Shown here one piece after another: positions 26,095 to 31,161 of a stretch of 31,161 nt of DNA (the first letter of the stretch is position 1; each line of letters starts with the position of its first letter). The translations under genes and the position numbers were made by a program. Under the pieces are notes generated by a model, which saw only the letters and a program-made list of their open reading frames with translations, searched no databases and was not told where the DNA came from. The stretch covers positions 1 to 31,161 of the forward strand of contig JBMYQA010000038.1 of assembly GCA_049600855.1 (NCBI GenBank), in the 5' to 3' direction. This DNA is from JBMYQA01 sp049600855 (lineage in GTDB: Bacteria > Bacteroidota > Bacteroidia > Cytophagales > Flammeovirgaceae).

Positions 26095-27258
26095 ATGTTT
26101 TCCGCATCAGTAAAAACGATCTTTAGATTATCGAAGGATGGAGTAAAGGCAACTCCATGCCTTCAGGTAATCATCTCCAGAAAAAAGATGAGTCAAAGCC
26201 TCAAATTTTCTTGGCCTGCCAATAAGATTGATCGAGAAAAAGGCCGGGTTAAGGGAGGGCATAAAAATGACAAAGAGGCATCCTACTATAATGCCATTAT
26301 CATCACTCAAGAAGCCAAGGCCAATGATATCATTAAACATTATTTATTGTTAGGTGAACCGCTCACATTAGAGCTTTTCAAACTGGAGTTTTCCAGAAAG
26401 TTCTCTAAAAAAGATTTCATTGGTTATGCCAAACACAAAATTGCTGAGCGCTACAAGTACGGTCAGATTGGTGATCGTACCTGGAGCATGAGTCTAAAGG
26501 CTTTGGATTGGCTTACACAATTTACCAGCCCCATAACTTTTGCTCATTTGACACCGCAGCTGCTTGCTCGATTTGATCAGTTTATGATCGATCAAAAGCT
26601 TGGCGTAAATACACGCGCGATCTACCACTCTAAGATTAAGACTTACATCAATTGGGCAATTCGGGAAAAGCTTACTAAAGAAAATCCCTATCATGATTTT
26701 CAAGTAAAAACTAAGGAGACTGAACCCAGCCCATTAACTAAGGAAGAATTAGAACGGTTGTGGGATATACGGCACGAGTTGCCTGGTAATTTCCGTATAC
26801 CCATAAACATGTTTTTGTTTGCCTGTTTTACAGGTGTGCGGATTTCTGATTGTAAGGCTGTTAGCTGGGACGATGTGGTGGGGAATGAATTGTGCTACTG
26901 GCGAATTAAAGGCCAATTGCATAAGCCTAAGTTAGTGCGGGTTCCCTTAATTTCTAAGGCATTAGAAACGATTGACAACCAAAGCAAGAAGGGATTACTA
27001 TTTCCCGACCAGGAAAGCGAGCAAAGCATTAACCGTAAACTCAAGAAGGTTATGAAGCGGTTGAAGATCAAAAAACACGTAACATTTCATGATGGACGTG
27101 CAACATTTTGCACATTACTGGGCGAAGCTACTGGAGGCGATGTATTGGCTGTAAAAGAAATGGCTGGACATTCTAAAGTAGCGACAACCATGAAATACAT
27201 TAAAATTAGTGATCAGCACCGCAAAGATCAGATTGGTAAATTAAACAGCCTATTTTAA
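26095..27258 (+). CDS. Tyrosine recombinase/integrase
   Basis: Counted from ATG 26095 the protein has 387 residues (GTG 26089 adds two). An N-terminal arm-binding part (1-100) and a core-binding domain (about 105-205) precede the catalytic domain. Its residues, in ATG numbering, are R249 (CFTGVRISD), a hairpin lysine near 277-279, H332 and R335 (FHDGRATF), H359 (GHSKVATTMKY) and the nucleophile Y368. The HxxR and GHxxxxTTxxY order is intact, so it should be active. This is the site-specific recombinase of the element, as shown by its position 107 bases from the tRNA. Its 3' end overlaps by 9 bases the last gene of the opposite operon. Confidence 0.95.
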   Translation: MFSASVKTIFRLSKDGVKATPCLQVIISRKKMSQSLKFSWPANKIDREKGRVKGGHKNDKEASYYNAIIITQEAKANDIIKHYLLLGEPLTLELFKLEFSRKFSKKDFIGYAKHKIAERYKYGQIGDRTWSMSLKALDWLTQFTSPITFAHLTPQLLARFDQFMIDQKLGVNTRAIYHSKIKTYINWAIREKLTKENPYHDFQVKTKETEPSPLTKEELERLWDIRHELPGNFRIPINMFLFACFTGVRISDCKAVSWDDVVGNELCYWRIKGQLHKPKLVRVPLISKALETIDNQSKKGLLFPDQESEQSINRKLKKVMKRLKIKKHVTFHDGRATFCTLLGEATGGDVLAVKEMAGHSKVATTMKYIKISDQHRKDQIGKLNSLF

Positions 27259-27528
27259 TGTCTGTTTGAATTTGATCAATTCATCAGAAATGATGTCGCG
27301 AATTCGTTGATCAAAGGATTTCCAGAAATCATCTATGTTACTATCATAGATGATTCCTTTCCTTTCTAGCTCATCTAAGCGTCGGTTATGCCCTTCAAGG
27401 GTATTCACTTTTAACTCCAAGCTTCTTACTTTATCCTGAAGCTTGTTAAACTTGGTGTGGAGATCCTTTAGGAAGAATCCCACAATTAATGAAAATATCG
27501 GAGTAATATAGGGTAATAAATCATCCAT
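27250..27528 (-). CDS. Small protein with N-terminal membrane helix and coiled coil
   Basis: The protein has 92 residues. PYITPIFSLIVGFFL (about 6-20) forms a single membrane helix. A long coiled coil follows (KLQDKVRSLELKVNTLEGH, about 28-55), and the end is charged. Single-helix proteins with a coiled coil occur as phage holin-accessory, spanin-like or membrane-scaffold proteins, but no specific family is recognised. It is the last gene of the operon and overlaps the upstream gene by 8 bases. Confidence 0.72.
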   Translation of the reverse strand: MDDLLPYITPIFSLIVGFFLKDLHTKFNKLQDKVRSLELKVNTLEGHNRRLDELERKGIIYDSNIDDFWKSFDQRIRDIISDELIKFKQTLK

Positions 27529-27763
27529 GTTGCTCTTGCCATGTAATCATTTCTTGCTGTATTGCTTCACGACCTGCTGCGCTTGTGTCGTGATTAACAA
27601 AAATTGTGTGCTCGGCTGCGCAAATGAGCTGAGCGCCTGCTGGTGCTTCAAATGTTTTTTGTACGGTAGCGCTTTTGTATTCAATTACACAAAAATCGCC
27701 ATCATTGGAATCTCCAGTATACTCCTTTAAACCCGTTTGTGAATTAATGACTCCTACAATCAT
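27521..27763 (-). CDS. Small unknown protein of the element
   Basis: The protein has 80 residues. Its pattern is mostly beta (FCVIEYKSATVQKTFEAPAG, AQLICAAEHTIFVN), ending in a short helix (REAIQQEMITWQEQHG). It has no signal peptide or membrane segment. The start codon overlaps the stop of the spike-like gene in ATGA (4 bases), which indicates translational coupling. It could be a chaperone, a spike cap or a minor structural protein. This is inferred from position. Confidence 0.72.
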   Translation of the reverse strand: MIVGVINSQTGLKEYTGDSNDGDFCVIEYKSATVQKTFEAPAGAQLICAAEHTIFVNHDTSAAGREAIQQEMITWQEQHG

Positions 27764-28680
27764 AATAGTACAGTTCCGCCTTTTGCCACGATTGAGACAA
27801 TGTTTGTATTTGTGCTTCCTCCAGTGGGTGATGTATTTCCCGTAAAGTTCACGGTTGCTGCGGTTGACGTGCTATTGTCATCCAATTGCTGGAAGAAAGA
27901 ATTGGCTCCAACTTCATCAAAATTGTTATTATTCATCCTGAAGTCAGAAAGATTGTCTAACCCAACACTACCCAAATTAATCGTGTCTACATTACAACTA
28001 TTTAACCAGTACAGTGTCGGGTGACTGTTGTTAGAATGCGACACGCTTGTAATGTCTGGATTAGTAGATCCATAAAACTTCCCCGATATATTCAACATCG
28101 TTAAGTCTATGTCCCCTTGTAAATCATTGTTGCGTATGTTCAGGTCGCCAATGTTCTGAGTTGCCGTTGGAAATGTAATACTTGTAAGACTTGAATTCTC
28201 ATAGGCTCTAAGCGACCCTGTGAAAGTGCCGCTAGTCAAATCAAGCGTGCCTGCAAGCCCCGTTTGCCTCACTTCAAAAGAAGTGAAAGTATTTGCATTC
28301 GAAAACGCAATGCTTGTTAAATTGGGATTGATTCGACAGTTGAACGCGCCATTAAACGTAATTTCTGATAAATCAAGCGCTCCCACTATCTTGCAACTGT
28401 CTAGTGTTAAAGATACTACTTTTGAGGCATCTTTAATTTGAATCTGGTTTGTGGCTCCATTAAGGCTACTGTTCGAGGTGTTCAGCGAATTGTTCTGAAT
28501 TTCTGTACCGTCAGGCATAACCCATGTTACGGTTGAAGCATCTGAGGTGGTGAGGCTTGCGGTAAAATTTCCGTCTGTAGCTGTATCCCAATTGGTGTAA
28601 AACATCAATTGCTTTGGCCTGTCAAACATACTCGAATTGCCAAAGATTCTACCGCCTTTAAATCCTATGATCCTATTCAT
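27760..28680 (-). CDS. Leucine-rich, spike-like or adhesion-like protein
   Basis: The protein has 306 residues. A short N-terminal part (1-80) is followed by about seven irregular repeats between about 85 and 260. These are of the type LDLSEITFNGAFNC, LDLTSGTFTGSL, LNIRNNDLQGDIDLTMLNIS and INLGSVGLDNLSDFRMNNN. They form a right-handed leucine-rich solenoid like BspA-type surface proteins. The end is Asn/Gly/Thr-rich (NFTGNTSPTGGSTNTN) and closes with a hydrophobic strand. There is no signal peptide, so export by the host is unlikely and virion assembly is more plausible. Receptor binding is the best guess. It overlaps its neighbours by 4 and 8 bases. Confidence 0.78.
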   Translation of the reverse strand: MNRIIGFKGGRIFGNSSMFDRPKQLMFYTNWDTATDGNFTASLTTSDASTVTWVMPDGTEIQNNSLNTSNSSLNGATNQIQIKDASKVVSLTLDSCKIVGALDLSEITFNGAFNCRINPNLTSIAFSNANTFTSFEVRQTGLAGTLDLTSGTFTGSLRAYENSSLTSITFPTATQNIGDLNIRNNDLQGDIDLTMLNISGKFYGSTNPDITSVSHSNNSHPTLYWLNSCNVDTINLGSVGLDNLSDFRMNNNNFDEVGANSFFQQLDDNSTSTAATVNFTGNTSPTGGSTNTNIVSIVAKGGTVLL

Positions 28681-28948
28681 CTATAAACGCCCAGGTAACG
28701 TGACAACTTTTGGAGGTTGCCGTTAAAAACTCTAGTTTAAATCGGGCATCAACGGTTAGCCCAATTTTATCGGTGCCGATGCCAAAGGGCTTGTACGGCT
28801 CCAGAATCATTTGCCCTCCCGTTTCGCCAATCGTTAAGCCGATGTTAGCATCTGACTGGTTATAGAATACGATTTCATTCGCATTCTTAGAATCAATGGA
28901 TTCCTGATCGGTAGTGTACACATTTGACGTTAACTTGATCCTTGGCAT
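28673..28948 (-). CDS. Small beta-rich protein of the element
   Basis: The protein has 91 residues, largely strands: EIVFYNQSDANIGLTIGETG, MILEPYKPFGIG, RFKLEFLTATSKSCHVTWAFI. This is the look of a small beta-sandwich. It lies directly upstream of the spike-like gene and overlaps it by 8 bases. A small structural role at a virion surface would fit, for example as a base for the spike, but no homology is recognised. Confidence 0.72.
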   Translation of the reverse strand: MPRIKLTSNVYTTDQESIDSKNANEIVFYNQSDANIGLTIGETGGQMILEPYKPFGIGTDKIGLTVDARFKLEFLTATSKSCHVTWAFIDE

Positions 28949-28963
28949 AAAACTACTTAAAAA

Positions 28964-29512
28964 CTACTTAATTGAAATTCCTATAATTGCAAGCGCTACT
29001 AGTGAAGAAACAAAGGCCAAACCGCGTTTACTCTGCTTTTCTTCCTCTATAGCCTCATGGATTGTTCGCCCAGCCACTCCTTTGGTAATGTAATCCTCAA
29101 ACACATCAAAAGAGGATTGACTGATCCCGTTACCTTTCCAAATTGCCAGTTTTGAGCGGTTATCCAAGTGAATAAAGCTGTCATAGATGCCAAAGCCATT
29201 AAAACCTGCCTCAACTCCCGCCTCAATGATTTTTACACGGGCTTGTTCCCTCGCAAACTCAGGCAGACCAATATCAGCCGCACGGCCATTTAGGTGGAGA
29301 GAACCCCAACGCGGTTTTTGATTAAGCTCTGCATAAATTTTAGCATGGTGCGCACGCGTACGAAAACCACTATTCACAACAAACGGAATACCCGCGCGCT
29401 CACGCGCTTCATCAATCATCAGCATGAACTGATCTTGCATTTCATCTTTTGCGCTACCAGGTTTATCTGGCGAGTCAAATTCTGCGTATGTGAAGTGTCT
29501 CAGTTTAACCAT
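28964..29512 (-). CDS. M15-type peptidase with C-terminal membrane anchor
   Basis: Counted from ATG 29512 the protein has 182 residues. It belongs to the peptidase M15 type: SGFRTRAHHAKIYAE (about 48-62), then SLHLNGRAADIG with H73 and D80, then FIHLDN with H115. These are the zinc ligands of D-alanyl-D-alanine carboxypeptidases/endolysins. After the domain a linker leads to GLAFVSSLVALAIIGISIK (about 164-182), a membrane helix ending in Lys. There is no signal peptide. The enzyme would cut peptidoglycan peptides from a membrane-bound position, as an entry or lysis enzyme. A TTG start at 29566 would add 18 residues with no conserved character. Confidence 0.85.
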   Translation of the reverse strand: MVKLRHFTYAEFDSPDKPGSAKDEMQDQFMLMIDEARERAGIPFVVNSGFRTRAHHAKIYAELNQKPRWGSLHLNGRAADIGLPEFAREQARVKIIEAGVEAGFNGFGIYDSFIHLDNRSKLAIWKGNGISQSSFDVFEDYITKGVAGRTIHEAIEEEKQSKRGLAFVSSLVALAIIGISIK

Positions 29513-29621
29513 TGGTACCAAATATAATGATGGCCATCTCCTACGATGGGGTGTGATTAGTACCAATAGCTTCTTTGATCTGGGCGGCTCCTGCGGAGCT
29601 GAAGAAAAATACTGGTACTAA
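29512..29621. repeat. Three copies of a TTRGTACYAR palindrome
   Basis: TTGGTACCAA (29512-29521), TTAGTACCAA (29567-29576) and CTGGTACTAA (29612-29621) share the core GTAC with near-palindromic flanks. Their centres are 55 and 45 bases apart. The first copy overlaps the A of the ATG of the peptidase gene. The group fills the only large gap in the operon, so it is a good candidate for an operator or an internal promoter region. Confidence 0.55.
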
Positions 29622-29631
29622 CGAATTGCTT

Positions 29632-30189
29632 TTACTCGGTTTTGATGTAGTTGGGCTTATGCTTGCCTTTTACATGCAAATAGGCCAATTGCGCAAGCAA
29701 ATCAGCTTCCGATTCTTTTTTGATCTTTAGTTGACTAGCGATCAATTGGGAACTGAGTTTATGAATAAGTGAGTTAATAATTGCCTCTGGCAAATCTCGG
29801 ATACCTTCCATAAACTGATTAATCACCGTTTCGCTTTTGGCGTTTCCGTTTATTTGGATGAAGTTAAGCTTTCGGATGTGGGCGGCTAACAATTTTAGAT
29901 ACCCTTCATTTCTCTCAATTTTAAATCGGATCTCTTTAATTGCTTTTTCTTCCAACTCATCTGCCTTCTCTTTGAGTGCATTTTCTAACCCTTTTTCTTC
30001 GATTAACTGAGCCAGTGTTGCGGGTACTTGATAGTACAATAGTGTTTTGCTAAGATCAATCGAATGATCCAGCGCAGCCGCTCTAACCATGGTAACAATG
30101 GCGATTGGCTGCCTTGCAGCCTTAATCACTAGCTTAATAATCATCCTGATTAACCTAGAATGCAATAAATTTCTGATGAACTTTTTCAT
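29632..30189 (-). CDS. Unknown basic, helical protein of the element
   Basis: The protein has 185 residues. The N-terminal 40 residues are strongly basic and partly hydrophobic (RLIRMIIKLVIKAARQPIAIV), likely amphipathic or membrane-inserting. The remainder is a long helical, coiled-coil-like body (EKGLENALKEKADELEEKAI), followed by further helices. There is no enzyme motif. It overlaps the upstream gene by 4 bases (ATGA), which couples their translation. A membrane-associated structural or scaffold role is plausible. Confidence 0.7.
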   Translation of the reverse strand: MKKFIRNLLHSRLIRMIIKLVIKAARQPIAIVTMVRAAALDHSIDLSKTLLYYQVPATLAQLIEEKGLENALKEKADELEEKAIKEIRFKIERNEGYLKLLAAHIRKLNFIQINGNAKSETVINQFMEGIRDLPEAIINSLIHKLSSQLIASQLKIKKESEADLLAQLAYLHVKGKHKPNYIKTE

Positions 30190-30821
30190 TGTTGACTCTC
30201 GTAAATTTTATAGCCGATAAAACCTGCGGCTGATAATGATAAAATAATGATGCCTGCTTTAAGACCTTTGCCAATGCCTGATCCTATACTAGCAAACACT
30301 CCCGTTTGCTTTTCTTGAAGCTGTGCTCCTGTGTGCAATATTTCTCTTGCTAGTTCAGGATCCCATTCAGATACGATTTGTACTCTCTCAAGAGTTTCAT
30401 CATAATCTGATGTGGTTTGATCAATGTAAAGTGCAACCAAGCTACTAACGGCCACGATACCGACCACTGCTACAATCGGCCAAACTAGTACTGCTGGAAT
30501 AGCCCCCATGTTACCCATGCCGTTTGTGTCTGGCGCTATATAATCAGCCCATAAACTTGAAAACCATTCGGCCACCTGACCAGATAACTTTTGCGCCTTT
30601 CCTGCTAAACTATTGTGGTATGCGTGTTGTCGTGCATTATACTTTGCACTTAATTCTTCGATTGCTGCACGCATCTGAAAATACTCCGCCTTTTGCCACT
30701 CGTTTAGATACCACCACTGATTTTCCCAGCGATTTGCCATTAAGCGTTTCATGATGCCAAGACGGGCAAAAATCTTGGCATCCGCATTTAGCATTCGCTG
30801 GAATTTAGCTTCATCGCTCAT
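30186..30821 (-). CDS. Membrane protein with two helices
   Basis: The protein has 211 residues. The N-terminal half is soluble and helical (about 1-100), rich in Trp and Arg (ANRWENQWWYLNEWQKAEYF). The first membrane helix is about 110-132 (PAVLVWPIVAVVGIVAVSSL). A loop of about 50 residues follows, then a glycine-rich second helix (SIGSGIGKGLKAGIIILSLSAAGFIGYKIY, given here in two overlapping parts: SIGSGIGKGLKAG and GIIILSLSAAGFIGYKIY). Such a layout resembles small integral membrane proteins of membrane-containing phages, but no family is recognised. It is translationally coupled to the next gene. Confidence 0.75.
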   Translation of the reverse strand: MSDEAKFQRMLNADAKIFARLGIMKRLMANRWENQWWYLNEWQKAEYFQMRAAIEELSAKYNARQHAYHNSLAGKAQKLSGQVAEWFSSLWADYIAPDTNGMGNMGAIPAVLVWPIVAVVGIVAVSSLVALYIDQTTSDYDETLERVQIVSEWDPELAREILHTGAQLQEKQTGVFASIGSGIGKGLKAGIIILSLSAAGFIGYKIYESQQ

Positions 30822-30839
30822 GATTACTAGGGGGTAAGC

Positions 30840-31067
30840 TTACTTCTCTTTGATTTTCTTTGCTTTTTCAAGCTTTTTTTTCTTATCGCTCTGTTGCTTA
30901 TTATAAGCCTTGAGCTGCTTTTGATATTCAGCTTCTTTTTCATCTCGGTCTTTCCCCCAAGCTTCTACAGCTTTTAAGTAGTTCTCTACTTTTTGCGCTG
31001 TCTTTTTGCCTTTAATAGTAGGCTTCTTTTTCAACTTTTTGCGCTTTGGTTTCCTCAATTCTGCCAT
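30840..31067 (-). CDS. Very basic coiled-coil protein
   Basis: The protein has 75 residues and is extremely lysine-rich (KPKRKKLKKKPTIKGKK at the start, KKKKLEKAKKIKEK at the end), with a helical middle. It could bind nucleic acid or a membrane, as small basic packaging or virion proteins do. No family is recognised. It starts 4 bases after a short upstream frame and ends 18 bases before the next gene. Confidence 0.65.
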   Translation of the reverse strand: MAELRKPKRKKLKKKPTIKGKKTAQKVENYLKAVEAWGKDRDEKEAEYQKQLKAYNKQQSDKKKKLEKAKKIKEK

Positions 31068-31071
31068 TTCC

Positions 31072-31152
31072 TTACAAATTAGTGTTAACTAAACTTTTAA
31101 CTATAGTTCTGAAGCTTCTAGATTTTTTAAGCTTTTGGGTGAATTTGTTCAT
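31072..31152 (-). CDS. Possible small basic peptide or C-terminus of a larger gene
   Basis: A frame on the minus strand runs from ATG 31152 to TAA at 31074-31072 and encodes 26 residues (MNKFTQKLKKSRSFRTIVKS, then LVNTNL). The frame is also open upstream to the window edge, so it may be the end of a longer gene. It lies 4 bases before the start of the lysine-rich gene, as expected for an operon. Confidence 0.4.
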   Translation of the reverse strand: MNKFTQKLKKSRSFRTIVKSLVNTNL

Positions 31153-31161
31153 CGTTTCTGA

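Larger units (their letters stand above)
25988..31161. mobile_element. Integrated element at tRNA-Leu, partial, possible tailless-phage-like provirus
   Basis: The element begins with a tyrosine recombinase directly downstream of the tRNA. It continues with a converging minus-strand operon of eight or nine small genes with 4- to 8-base overlaps. The gene content is membrane proteins, a membrane-anchored M15-type peptidase, a spike-like protein and basic peptides. No tail, portal, terminase, transposase, relaxase or replication gene is seen. The packed layout is phage-like. The right end, with the other attachment site, lies outside the window. Element identity is confident, and the virus type is an inference. 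Confidence 0.7.

Noticed and set aside
29513..29566. TTG start giving the M15 peptidase 18 more residues
   Set aside because: ATG 29512 is followed at once by the conserved start of the domain, and the extension covers the GTAC repeats.
1..31161. CRISPR array, rRNA genes or insertion sequences
   Set aside because: No regularly spaced identical repeats, no rRNA sequence and no transposase frame were seen. The only mobile gene is the tyrosine recombinase.

Overview
The window looks like a chromosomal segment of a Bacteroidota bacterium, probably from the Cytophagia/Flammeovirga side, ending inside an integrated mobile element. The indications are moderate AT-richness, start codons without Shine-Dalgarno sequences, a few TTTG-N19/20-TAnnTTTG-type promoters, a TonB-dependent receptor with the LTLEDLSDVRVSAASK motif, and many genes of the kind usually seen in that phylum. 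No species is claimed.

Layout: 1-762 is non-coding and holds several inverted repeats. 763-2735 holds a cysteine-free ArsR-type repressor and a persulfide-dioxygenase-like MBL/double-rhodanese protein, each followed by a strong terminator. 2808-4716 holds a zinc-ribbon/TPR protein, a small unknown protein and a secreted cupin. A 167-bp imperfect palindrome (5089-5255) lies in the gap before a large hybrid histidine kinase (PAS-GAF-PAS-PAS-HisKA-HATPase-REC-HPt). The kinase is followed by a likely operon of a stand-alone receiver, a small conserved protein and a PhnP-like metallohydrolase. 10431-13866 holds a small membrane protein and two lipid genes on the minus strand: a geranylgeranyl-reductase-type flavoprotein and a WS/DGAT acyltransferase with a histone-like Lys/Thr tail. 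14170-17608 holds an unrecognised cytosolic protein, a YiiX-like cysteine hydrolase and a TonB-dependent receptor. 18068-25806 holds a very long exported TraB/GumN protein with three evenly spaced domains, a lipoprotein, a second ArsR regulator, a degenerate ROK-fold protein that appears catalytically dead, an unknown acidic protein and a SAM methyltransferase.

From 25904 the character changes. A tRNA-Leu(CAA) is followed at once by a tyrosine recombinase. Converging on that recombinase is a tightly packed, overlapping minus-strand operon of eight or nine small genes that runs off the right edge. It encodes basic peptides, membrane proteins, an M15-type peptidase with a C-terminal membrane anchor, a beta-structured small protein and a leucine-rich, spike-like protein. 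No tail, portal or terminase gene is visible. This is an integrated element at a tRNA gene, and its gene content would fit a membrane-containing, tailless phage. That reading is an inference because the diagnostic capsid and ATPase genes would lie outside the window.

How genes may work together: the kinase with its own HPt and the downstream receiver could form a four-step phosphorelay. The MBL/rhodanese protein handles persulfide sulfur. The flavoprotein and WS/DGAT form a lipid pair. The minus-strand operon of the element is best read as a virion/lysis module.
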